Assembly (NCBI GenBank): GCA_000435335.1
Contig: FR891337.1
Span: 109,272 to 156,460, forward strand
Source: Clostridium sp. CAG:964
Lineage (GTDB): Bacteria > Bacillota > Clostridia > Oscillospirales > Acutalibacteraceae
Reading direction: 5' to 3'
Length of the DNA stretch: 47,189 bases
Made by a program: the position numbers and the translations under genes. The notes under the pieces are model-generated. The model saw only the letters and a list, made by a program, of their open reading frames with translations. It was not told the DNA's origin and searched no databases. Within the stretch, counting starts at the first letter, position 1; every line of letters starts with the position of its first letter. Below, one piece after another: positions 20,300 to 28,452 of this stretch.

Positions 20300-22858
20300 A
20301 TGAAACTTCTTGTATTGGACGGCAACAGTATTTTAAACAGAGCCTATTACGGTATAAAGCTTTTAACAACCAAAAACGGCGAATACACAAACGCTGTATA
20401 TGGCTTTTTTAATACTATGCACAAAACAATTGCCGATACTTATCCGGATGCTGTAGCAGTTGCTTTTGACCGACGGGAGCCTACCTTCAGACATAAGGAA
20501 TACAACGGCTACAAGGCAAGCAGGCATGGTATGCCGGACGAGCTTGCACAGCAGCTGCCTGTTGTTAAAGAGCTTTTGGAAAAGCTTGGGTATACGCTGG
20601 TGGAATGTGTCGGCTATGAGGCTGATGATATTTTAGGAACTCTCGCCAAGGCTTGTGAGGACAGCGGCAACACCTGCGTTTTGGCAACAGGTGACCGTGA
20701 CAGCCTGCAGCTTGTAAGCGGTGCAACAAATGTAAGGCTTATTACAACAAAAAGCGTAGTAACCTATGACGAGGCTAAAATAAAAGAGGAGTATGGTGTA
20801 ACGCCACATCAGCTTATAGATATTAAGGCAATTCAAGGAGATACCTCCGACAACATTCCCGGTGTAAAGGGAATTGGTCAAAAGGGTGCTTCGGAGCTTA
20901 TAGAGAAATATGGAAGCCTTGACTATATATACGATAATATAGACAGCCTTGAGCTTAAGCCCGCAATGTATAAAAAGCTCGAGGAGGGTAAGGAGAGTGC
21001 ATATTTAAGCAGATATTTAGGAGAAATCGTTAAAGATGCCCCTGTTGATACAGAGCTTGAGCATTATATTCCCAAAGAGCCGCAGTATCAAGAAGCACTT
21101 AGCATTATGACAAAGCTTGAGCTTTTCACACTCATTGATAAATTTGGGCTAAATAACGGCACAGTCTCCTCTGTGGTTAATGAAAATATTGATATTGTTA
21201 AATTTAATTTAGTATCCAATACAGATGCAAATTTAGAAGAAATTATTAATGATGAAGTTGTATCTGTTTTGTACACCGGTAAAAATACACTTGTGTCAAA
21301 CGGTGTAAATATTGCAATTAGTGACGGTTGCGGTGTATTGTATAGGCTGTTTAGCAATAGCAACAAAAAAATTACCCACGGTATTAAGGGAATTTTTGCG
21401 TTGCTTGATGAAAAATCAGTTGAGCCACAGGGTGAAATTTTTGATGCTGAGCTTGCGGCGTATTTGCTTAATCCGTCAGCATCGTCATATGACATTGACC
21501 GACTTGCACAGGAGTACAACGCACCTGAGTTCCTGGTTGAAAATGCTGATGACAGTGAATTAAAGAATGATATTAATGCACTGGCACAGCTGGCGGTTGT
21601 TTCAGAAAATATCGAAAGTGAAATTGAAAAAAATAATCAAAAGGAGCTTTTGCATAACATTGAAATTCCCCTTGCCAATGTGCTTGCTTGTATGGAAAAC
21701 CGTGGCTTTATGGCTGACAGAAAGGGAATTGAAAAGTTTGGCAACAACCTTGGCGGCAGAATAGACGAGATAAAGCAGGAAATATACAACCTGGTAGGTT
21801 ACGAATTTAATATAAACTCACCTAAGCAGCTAGGCACAGCACTTTTTGAAAAGCTGGGACTGCCGCCTTTAAAGAAAACAAAAAGCGGCTATTCCACAGG
21901 TGCAGAGGTGCTTGAAAAATTGGCTGACGAACACCCTGCCGTTGCGTATATTATGGAATACAGGCAGCTTTCAAAGCTAAAGTCTACCTATTGTGACGGT
22001 TTATTAAAGGTTATTGACGAAACAGGAAGAATACACTCAAGCTTTAATCAAACCGAAACAAGAACAGGCAGAATAAGCTCAACAGAGCCAAATTTGCAGA
22101 ATATACCTGTTAGAACAGAGCTTGGCAAGGAAATGCGCAGATTTTTTACTGCGGCTGACGGCTGTGTTTTGGTTGACGCCGATTATTCCCAGATTGAGCT
22201 TAGAGTTCTTGCACACATTGCAAATGACAAGGAAATGTGCAATGCATTTATAAACAATTACGATATTCACACTATTACGGCCTCGCAGGTGTTTGGTATG
22301 CCGGTAGAAATGGTTACGCCACTTATGAGAAGCCGTGCAAAGGCTGTAAATTTCGGTATTGTATATGGCATTGGTGCGTTCTCTCTGTCAAAGGACATTG
22401 GTGTATCAATAAAAGAGGCTGACCGATATATCAAGGCGTATTTGGCCCACTACAGCGGTGTTGATGAATATATGAAAAATATTATTGAGCAGGCTAAGGA
22501 AACAGGCTATGTGGAAACAATGTTTAACCGCAGAAGATATTTACCGGAACTTTCTGCCTCTAACAAAATGGTTCGCTCTTTTGGTGAGCGTGTAGCAAGA
22601 AATATGCCTATTCAGGGTACTGCCGCCGATATAATTAAAATTGCAATGATAAGGGTGCATAACAGACTAAGGGCAGAAAATATGCGTTCTAAGCTTATTT
22701 TACAGGTGCACGACGAGCTTATAGTTGAAGCCCCTATAGACGAGGCTGAAAAAGCCGCAGCCCTGTTGCAGGAGGAAATGGAAAACGCCGTGCATTTAAG
22801 CGTTCCGCTTATTGCCGACGCCGCTATAGGAAAAACCTGGTACGACGCAAAAGGATAA
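20300..22858 (+). CDS. polA: DNA polymerase I
   Basis: This 852-aa protein has an N-terminal 5'-3' exonuclease (LVLDGNSILNRAYYG, VAFDRREPTFRHK, EADDILGTLA, GDRDSLQLV). The middle domain has lost the acidic 3'-5' exonuclease residues. A family-A polymerase domain ends it: motif A DADYSQIELR near 625, motif B RAKAVNFGIVYG near 677, motif C QVHDELIVE near 803. It fills gaps and removes RNA primers. Loss of proofreading is common in Firmicute PolI. A ribosome site (GAGGAAAAGAGG) precedes the ATG. Coupling to alr is unusual for Bacillus but plausible here. Confidence 0.96.
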   Translation: MKLLVLDGNSILNRAYYGIKLLTTKNGEYTNAVYGFFNTMHKTIADTYPDAVAVAFDRREPTFRHKEYNGYKASRHGMPDELAQQLPVVKELLEKLGYTLVECVGYEADDILGTLAKACEDSGNTCVLATGDRDSLQLVSGATNVRLITTKSVVTYDEAKIKEEYGVTPHQLIDIKAIQGDTSDNIPGVKGIGQKGASELIEKYGSLDYIYDNIDSLELKPAMYKKLEEGKESAYLSRYLGEIVKDAPVDTELEHYIPKEPQYQEALSIMTKLELFTLIDKFGLNNGTVSSVVNENIDIVKFNLVSNTDANLEEIINDEVVSVLYTGKNTLVSNGVNIAISDGCGVLYRLFSNSNKKITHGIKGIFALLDEKSVEPQGEIFDAELAAYLLNPSASSYDIDRLAQEYNAPEFLVENADDSELKNDINALAQLAVVSENIESEIEKNNQKELLHNIEIPLANVLACMENRGFMADRKGIEKFGNNLGGRIDEIKQEIYNLVGYEFNINSPKQLGTALFEKLGLPPLKKTKSGYSTGAEVLEKLADEHPAVAYIMEYRQLSKLKSTYCDGLLKVIDETGRIHSSFNQTETRTGRISSTEPNLQNIPVRTELGKEMRRFFTAADGCVLVDADYSQIELRVLAHIANDKEMCNAFINNYDIHTITASQVFGMPVEMVTPLMRSRAKAVNFGIVYGIGAFSLSKDIGVSIKEADRYIKAYLAHYSGVDEYMKNIIEQAKETGYVETMFNRRRYLPELSASNKMVRSFGERVARNMPIQGTAADIIKIAMIRVHNRLRAENMRSKLILQVHDELIVEAPIDEAEKAAALLQEEMENAVHLSVPLIADAAIGKTWYDAKG

Positions 22859-22885
22859 AAATTTTATAATTAAGGAGGAATAAAT

Positions 22886-23212
22886 ATGTGGAAGGAATTA
22901 AAAGAATTTATTGATTATATGGAAGATAAAACAAGCAAGGAGCTTACAAAGGAAGAAAAGAAAGAGCTTAACGAAGAGCTGCAAACTAAAATCGGTTACT
23001 TTCAACATGAAAGGATTGTACATTTTTTAGTTACGATGCTTGTTGCAATATGCACCATAATTTCCATAATGGGCTTTGTGGCATTTAAAAGCATAGGGCT
23101 TGCTTTGCTGTTTGTGGCGTTAATGTGTCTGCTTGTGCCGTATATAGTACACTATTTTCATTTGGAAAATGGTGTACAAAAGCTTTATACATATTACGAC
23201 AAGGTAAAGTAA
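22886..23212 (+). CDS. Small membrane protein with two transmembrane helices
   Basis: This 108-aa protein has a charged, helical N-terminus (KELKEFIDYMEDKTSKELTK, rich in Lys/Glu). Two closely spaced membrane helices follow (about residues 43-65 and 67-90), then a short polar tail. A perfect ribosome site (AAGGAGGA) precedes the ATG. It lies between polA and the phosphatase gene with short gaps, so it is in the same transcription unit. I recognise no family or function. Confidence 0.8.
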   Translation: MWKELKEFIDYMEDKTSKELTKEEKKELNEELQTKIGYFQHERIVHFLVTMLVAICTIISIMGFVAFKSIGLALLFVALMCLLVPYIVHYFHLENGVQKLYTYYDKVK

Positions 23213-23224
23213 GGAGATTATACA

Positions 23225-23671
23225 TTGAAAATTTTATTTGTTTGCACCGGAAACACCTGTAGAAGCCCTATGGCTGAGGGCATATTTAAAACCTTTATTA
23301 CTAAGGACAACAAGCTAAAGGATATTCAGGTAAGCAGTGCGGGATTAATGGCAACAGAAGGTCAGAAAGCTACTGAAAATGCAGTTATTGCCTGTAAGGA
23401 TTTTGGTGCTGATATATCAGGGCATATATCCCATTCTATTACCACGAAAATGCTTGACGAAACCGACCTTTTTGTATGTATGACTATGACCCATGCTCAG
23501 GCGTTAATGAGCGGTAATGTACCTAAGAATAAAATTTATGTGCTGAATGTTCAGGATCCATTTGGCGGTAACTTAGAGACATATAAGGAATGCTGCCACA
23601 ACATATATGACCAACTTTTAATTTTGGCACAGCTTATTGAGAGGAAGCTGGAAAATGACAAGCATAACTAA
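23225..23671 (+). CDS. Low-molecular-weight phosphatase, arginine-phosphatase (YwlE) type
   Basis: This 148-aa protein starts with the P-loop FVCTGNTCRSPMAEG (catalytic Cys7, Arg13) and has the general-acid Asp in VQDPFGG. Position 11 in the loop is Thr. In Bacillus YwlE a Thr there selects phospho-arginine, the mark written by McsB; tyrosine phosphatases usually have Ile or a similar residue. The likely role is therefore reversal of protein arginine phosphorylation, though mcsB is not in the window. The TTG start follows AAGGAGA by 6 nt. The end overlaps rimI. Confidence 0.85.
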   Translation: MKILFVCTGNTCRSPMAEGIFKTFITKDNKLKDIQVSSAGLMATEGQKATENAVIACKDFGADISGHISHSITTKMLDETDLFVCMTMTHAQALMSGNVPKNKIYVLNVQDPFGGNLETYKECCHNIYDQLLILAQLIERKLENDKHN

Positions 23672-24095
23672 AATGCAGAAGTGCCATACATATGAAGTTG
23701 CAGAGGTTGAAAAGGCCTGTTTTAGCAAGCCTTGGTCGCAAAAGGCCATAGAAGCTGAGCTTAGCAACAGCAGTGCCCAATTTTATGTACTTACAGCAGC
23801 TTCGCAGGTTATAGGCTACTGCGGTATGCACATAGCCGCAGACGAAGCATATATTGCCAATATAGCTGTACTGCCGGAGCATCAAGGCAAGGGCTGCGGA
23901 AAAAAGCTTACCTCACATTTAGTAAAAACGGCAAAGGAAAAAGGCTGCAGTTTTATTACCCTTGAGGTTCGTCCGTCTAATACTAAGGCCGTAGCTCTTT
24001 ACAAGAATTTAGGCTTTGAGGAGAATGGCAGACGCAAAGGGTTTTATACATCGCCTACAGAAGACGCATTAATTATGACTCTTAATTTTAATTAG
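23655..24095 (+). CDS. rimI: Ribosomal protein S18-alanine N-acetyltransferase
   Basis: This 146-aa GNAT-fold protein has the RimI pattern: EVEKACFSKPWSQKAIEAEL, YIANIAVLPEHQGKGCGKKL (acetyl-CoA loop) and LEVRPSNTKAVALYKNLGFE. It acetylates the N-terminus of S18 in model bacteria. The ATG at 23655 lies inside the end of the phosphatase gene, after GAGAGGAAG. It is followed by tsaD 106 bp on, the usual rimI-tsaD neighbourhood, but tsaB and tsaE are absent from this window. Confidence 0.9.
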   Translation: MTSITKMQKCHTYEVAEVEKACFSKPWSQKAIEAELSNSSAQFYVLTAASQVIGYCGMHIAADEAYIANIAVLPEHQGKGCGKKLTSHLVKTAKEKGCSFITLEVRPSNTKAVALYKNLGFEENGRRKGFYTSPTEDALIMTLNFN

Positions 24096-24201
24096 GCATA
24101 TATGGCTTTAGCTTAAAAGCCGCAGAGCCTTTCACGGCTATTGCTGTCTGATTTTCCAATTTAAAAGACTACTCGGAACACACATTAAAGGAATGAAGAA
24201 A

Positions 24202-25212
24202 ATGAAAATTTTATCAATAGAAAGCTCTTGTGACGAAACTGCTGCTGCAGTTGTGGAAGATGGCAGGAAGGTGCTTTCGTCTATAGTGGCAACACAAGTT
24301 GAGGAGCATAAGCTGTATGGCGGTGTAGTACCTGAGATTGCCTCCAGACGCCATGCAGAAGCAATTTCGGGAGTGGTAAACGAAGCACTTCAGCAGGCTG
24401 ATGTAACTCTGGATGATATTGACGCTATAGCTGTTACATATGCACCCGGACTTATAGGTGCTTTGTTGGTTGGTGTCAATTTTGCCAAGGGCTTGTCACT
24501 TGCAAAAAATATACCGCTTGTGCCAACACACCATCTGCGTTCACATATTGCATCAAATTATATAGCACACCCACAGCTTAAGCCGCCGTTTTTATGTTTG
24601 GTTGTAAGCGGCGGACACAGCCATATTGTTCTTGTAGAGGACTACACCAAAATGAAAATTATAGGCAAAACAAGAGATGATGCCGCAGGCGAAGCGTTTG
24701 ACAAGGCGGCAAGAACTATGGGTATGCCGTACCCGGGCGGTATACATTTAGACAGGATTGCAGAGGGCGGTAATCCGGAGGCATTTAAGCTGCCATTTCC
24801 AAAGGTGGACAATGCACCGTATGACTTTAGCTTTTCAGGATTGAAAACAGCGGTAATTAATCTTATACATAATGCAAAGCAAAAGGGCGAAGAGCTTTCT
24901 GTAGAAGATGTATCGGCATCCTTTAGAAATGCCGTTGTAAAATGTCTTACCACTAATCTTATGAAAGCCGCACAGGAAACCGGCAGTAAAACCATTGTAA
25001 TAGCAGGCGGCGTTTCTGCAAATGCTCTTTTAAGAAGAAATTTGCAAAAGCTTTGTGATGAAAACGGCTTAGTACTGTATATGCCGCCAAAGGAGCTTTG
25101 CGGTGATAATGCGGCAATGGTTGGTTCACAGGGCTATTATGAATATTTAAGCGGACATACCGCACAGCAGGACTTAAATGCTTATGCCACAAAATCTATT
25201 GAGGAGGGTTAA
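24202..25212 (+). CDS. tsaD: tRNA N6-threonylcarbamoyladenosine synthase TsaD
   Basis: This 336-aa ASKHA-fold protein transfers the threonylcarbamoyl group to A37 of ANN-decoding tRNAs, with TsaB and TsaE. Its signatures are ILSIESSCDETAAAVV, metal-binding His in HHLRSH (about 109-114), LVVSGGHSHIV, DDAAGEAFDKAARTMG and VIAGGVSANALLR. ATG 24202 is preferred, 9 nt after AAAGGA; an ATG three codons upstream is too close to it. A terminator at 25253-25277 ends the unit. Confidence 0.95.
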   Translation: MKILSIESSCDETAAAVVEDGRKVLSSIVATQVEEHKLYGGVVPEIASRRHAEAISGVVNEALQQADVTLDDIDAIAVTYAPGLIGALLVGVNFAKGLSLAKNIPLVPTHHLRSHIASNYIAHPQLKPPFLCLVVSGGHSHIVLVEDYTKMKIIGKTRDDAAGEAFDKAARTMGMPYPGGIHLDRIAEGGNPEAFKLPFPKVDNAPYDFSFSGLKTAVINLIHNAKQKGEELSVEDVSASFRNAVVKCLTTNLMKAAQETGSKTIVIAGGVSANALLRRNLQKLCDENGLVLYMPPKELCGDNAAMVGSQGYYEYLSGHTAQQDLNAYATKSIEEG

Positions 25213-25252
25213 GCCCTTGCATTGGTGATTTTGGCATACAAAAATGTATATA

Positions 25253-25277
25253 AGGGCAGCAGGTGTACCTCTGCCCT
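25253..25277 (+). terminator. Terminator after tsaD
   Basis: AGGGCAG pairs with CTGCCCT around an 11-nt loop. GTTTTTATT follows. Confidence 0.85.
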
Positions 25278-25383
25278 GTTTTTATTAAAAGCATAGACTG
25301 TTCTGTTTGAAATGCTATTAGTAGACACAAAGGAATAAAACTGATATAATTATATATATATAAATTAAATGCGGAGGTTTAAA

Positions 25384-26493
25384 ATGTACGACTATTTAAT
25401 TGTTGGAGCGGGCTTGTTTGGGGCTGTGTTTGCTCACGAGGCCAAGAAAAAAGGTAAGAAGGTGCTTGTAATAGACAAGCGTTCACATATTGGCGGCAAT
25501 ATTTATACAGAAGATGTAAACGGTATTCAGGTGCACAAGTACGGTGCCCACATTTTTCATACAAGTAATAAAGAGGTATGGGACTACATACAGCAGTTTG
25601 CTGAATTTAACCGATACACAAATTCACCTGTAGCAGTTTACAAAGGCGAGCTTTACAATATGCCTTTTAATATGAACACCTTTAATAAAATGTGGGGCGT
25701 TGTTACACCACAGCAGGCACAGGCTGAAATTGACAGACAGAAAGCCGAAATTAAAGGCGAGCCTAAAAATTTGGAAGAACAGGCTATATCCTTGGTAGGC
25801 AGAGATATATACGAAAAGCTTGTTAAGGGATATACAGAAAAGCAGTGGGGCCGCAAGGCAACAGAGCTGCCGGCATTTATTATTAATCGTTTACCTGTAA
25901 GATTGGTGTATGATAATAATTACTTTAACGACAAGTACCAAGGCATACCTGTTGGCGGATACACTAAAATAATTGAAAAAATGCTTGACGGCATTGAGGT
26001 AAGACTAAACACAGATTTTTTCAAAAACAAGGCCGAGCTTTCTGCTTTGGCAAACAAGGTTTTGTTTACCGGTATGATAGACCAATATTACAATTACAAA
26101 TACGGCGAGCTTGAATACCGCAGCTTAAGGTTTGAAACCGAGGATTTACCGAATATAAGTAATTATCAAGGCAATGCTGTGGTTAATTATACAGAATATG
26201 AGGTTCCTTACACAAGAATTATTGAGCATAAGCATTTTGAATTTGGCTGTCAGGGCGGGTATGAAACTAACCATACGGTAATTACCCGTGAATACCCTGC
26301 TAAATGGAAAAAGGGTGACGAACCCTATTACCCAATGAACGACAGTAAAAACAACGAGCTTTTCGCAAAATATAAGGCACTTGCCGATAAAGAAGAAAAT
26401 GTAATTTTCGGCGGCAGACTTGGTATGTATAAATATTTTGATATGCATAATGTAATTGCAGAGGCTCTAAGCTGTGCAAAAGAAAATTTGTAA
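25384..26493 (+). CDS. glf: UDP-galactopyranose mutase
   Basis: This 369-aa FAD enzyme converts UDP-galactopyranose to UDP-galactofuranose for surface polysaccharides. It has the dinucleotide-binding LIVGAGLFGAVFA, VIDKRSHIGGNIY, YGAHIFHTS, YTEKQWGR and the C-terminal FGGRLGMYKYFDMHNVI. Length is normal. ATG 25384 is 7 nt after CGGAGG; the open frame upstream has no ribosome site. It stands alone, with no glycosyltransferase cluster beside it, so where the galactofuranose is used is unclear. Confidence 0.95.
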   Translation: MYDYLIVGAGLFGAVFAHEAKKKGKKVLVIDKRSHIGGNIYTEDVNGIQVHKYGAHIFHTSNKEVWDYIQQFAEFNRYTNSPVAVYKGELYNMPFNMNTFNKMWGVVTPQQAQAEIDRQKAEIKGEPKNLEEQAISLVGRDIYEKLVKGYTEKQWGRKATELPAFIINRLPVRLVYDNNYFNDKYQGIPVGGYTKIIEKMLDGIEVRLNTDFFKNKAELSALANKVLFTGMIDQYYNYKYGELEYRSLRFETEDLPNISNYQGNAVVNYTEYEVPYTRIIEHKHFEFGCQGGYETNHTVITREYPAKWKKGDEPYYPMNDSKNNELFAKYKALADKEENVIFGGRLGMYKYFDMHNVIAEALSCAKENL

Positions 26494-26595
26494 TAATAGA
26501 GACAAAATAAACATTTTATTTACATTTTCTTAATTAATTTATCTCATCTTGTGTGGTAAAATTAATGCATAAATTGTTATAGGAGCAAATTTATT

Positions 26596-27453
26596 ATGTT
26601 TCGTTTATACAAAATGGCAATTTTAGCATTAGGTGCAGTTACGGCAAGCACTGCCTTTTTTGCCTGTGCCGCAAACAACAATCAAACAGAATTTATTGCA
26701 GGCGTGGTAAACAAAAATTCTAAAACAGAATCTGTTGCGGAAGAATACAATATATACAAGGACTTTGAGTATAACATCGGCGATGACGGCAATATTTCAA
26801 TTACAAGATATTTGGGAGAAGAAAGCTCTGTAAAAGTGCCTTCATACATTAACGGTCTGCCGGTGTCTGCTATAAGCTCTCACTGTTTTCAAAACGAGGA
26901 TAATCCCCATGCTGTTAAGAGCGTTGCAATACCAAGCACAGTAAGCAGTGTAAGTGCCTTGGCTTTTTACAAGTCTAAATATCTTCAGAAAATAATTTGT
27001 GAAAAAAATGGAAGCTATGCTGATTCCAACGGAGTATTATACACGGCTGATTTTGCAAATTTAGTAGCTTATCCCGAAAACCGTCAGAATAAAGAATTTA
27101 TTATGCCGGATACAGTTACAACTATTTACTGTAATGCGTTTTCTTATTGTGACAATATTGAAAGGGTTGTGCTGTCGCCTATGCTTGAGGTGATACCTGA
27201 CTATGCCTTTTCTGAGAATGCTTCCTTAAAGGAGGTTCAGGCACAACACAATATAAAAAGCGTCGGCTATGCCGCCTTTAATAAGTGCAAAAGCTTAATG
27301 AAAATATCCTTACCGTCTTCTGTTATAAAAATAAATGAGCAGGCTGTTATTGAATGTGATAAGCTTGAATGTATTGAAGCCGCCGGCAGTAATGACTGTA
27401 TTATGGAGTTTGCCGACAGCTTGGGAGTAAGCTATAAAAGCCTGTACAATTAA
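26596..27453 (+). CDS. BspA-type leucine-rich-repeat (LRR_5) surface protein, probable lipoprotein
   Basis: This 285-aa protein has an N-terminal signal with a possible lipobox (AFFAC, Cys24). A short linker follows and then LRR_5 repeats, visible as VAIPSTVSSVSALAFYKS, MPDTVTTIYCNAFSYC, LSPMLEVIPDYAFSEN and LPSSVIKINEQAVIEC. Such repeats form a curved solenoid used for adhesion in gut and oral bacteria. The lipobox is not ideal (Phe-Ala before Cys), so simple secretion is also possible. It is a single gene, closed by a strong terminator. Confidence 0.85.
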   Translation: MFRLYKMAILALGAVTASTAFFACAANNNQTEFIAGVVNKNSKTESVAEEYNIYKDFEYNIGDDGNISITRYLGEESSVKVPSYINGLPVSAISSHCFQNEDNPHAVKSVAIPSTVSSVSALAFYKSKYLQKIICEKNGSYADSNGVLYTADFANLVAYPENRQNKEFIMPDTVTTIYCNAFSYCDNIERVVLSPMLEVIPDYAFSENASLKEVQAQHNIKSVGYAAFNKCKSLMKISLPSSVIKINEQAVIECDKLECIEAAGSNDCIMEFADSLGVSYKSLYN

Positions 27454-27476
27454 AATGATTATTATTAAAACATATA

Positions 27477-27519
27477 CCCAAAAGAGGCTGTGCTAAAGTT
27501 TCGCACAGCCTCTTTTGGG
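27477..27519. terminator. Bidirectional terminator between the LRR and MscS genes
   Basis: A 17-bp perfect stem, CCCAAAAGAGGCTGTGC with its complement, has a 9-nt loop. It serves both converging genes. Confidence 0.9.
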
Positions 27520-27563
27520 TATTGATATAGTTTTTTATGTTATACCGATAAAAGGAAATAAAA

Positions 27564-28436
27564 CTATTTTGTTATAATAATTTGATGAGGAACAATAACA
27601 TTGTTTTCGTTAAACGCTATGTTTATGTTTTCCTCCAGCTTGTAGTACAAATCCCAGTAATCGGAAGTTTTGCACCAAAACTTTACATCAATTGTTAAAC
27701 AGCGGTCATTATGGCTGAAAATACCTACAGTTATTTCCTCGTCCTTTAAGACCTTATCTTCTGACAAAACAATTTTGCGTATTAATTTTTTAACCTCAAG
27801 TATATCGTTTTCATATGCAATGCTGAAGGTAAGGTCTACCCGTCTGTTCTCATTACATGAGTAGTTAATTACACTTGAGCCTGTTATGTTTCTGTTTGGA
27901 ATGACAACGGTTTTATTGTCAACCGTATTTATATGTGTTGAAAACAGGGATATTTTGGTTACTGTGCCCTCGTCAGAGCCTACTTTAAGATAATCCCCTT
28001 CTTTAAACGGATGCGTAAATATAAGTAAAACTCCGCTTGCAATGTTTCCCAAGGTATCCTGCAAGGCCAAACCTACCGTAATTGTAGCTGCACCTACAGC
28101 TGTAATAATACTGGTAACATCTACCCCCATTTGACCAAGGGCTATTAACACAGCCAGCAGTCTAAACACCACAAGTAAAAGAGATTTAATAAAATATTCT
28201 GCCGATGAATCTATTTTACTGCGTTCAATAAACTTCATTATTAGCTTAGTAAGGTATTTTGCGATAAACCAACCTATAGCAAAAATAATAACGCCGAAAA
28301 TAAGTGACGGCAGCTTATCTAAAAAGCCGTTTAAAAGCTTTTCGAGAAAGCCGGTTGACTGCTGTACTTGCTTTTCGATTATATCAGCACCGTCTGCTGT
28401 TGCGTTGGCTGCCGGTACACTGAGAAGAAGGTTCAT
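27564..28436 (-). CDS. Small-conductance mechanosensitive channel (MscS family)
   Basis: This 290-aa protein has three N-terminal membrane helices. The pore helix region (SIITAVGAATITVGLALQDT, LGNIASGVLLIF) is rich in Gly/Ala, and the beta domain (FKEGDYLKVGSDEGTVTKIS, TVVIPNRNITGSSVINYS) and alpha/beta C-terminal domain follow. It would open under membrane tension and release solutes in osmotic downshock. It follows the MORN-repeat gene by 16 bp on the same strand, so the two are probably co-transcribed. Confidence 0.93.
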   Translation of the reverse strand: MNLLLSVPAANATADGADIIEKQVQQSTGFLEKLLNGFLDKLPSLIFGVIIFAIGWFIAKYLTKLIMKFIERSKIDSSAEYFIKSLLLVVFRLLAVLIALGQMGVDVTSIITAVGAATITVGLALQDTLGNIASGVLLIFTHPFKEGDYLKVGSDEGTVTKISLFSTHINTVDNKTVVIPNRNITGSSVINYSCNENRRVDLTFSIAYENDILEVKKLIRKIVLSEDKVLKDEEITVGIFSHNDRCLTIDVKFWCKTSDYWDLYYKLEENINIAFNENNVIVPHQIIITK

Positions 28437-28452
28437 ATCTTACCAGCCTTTC

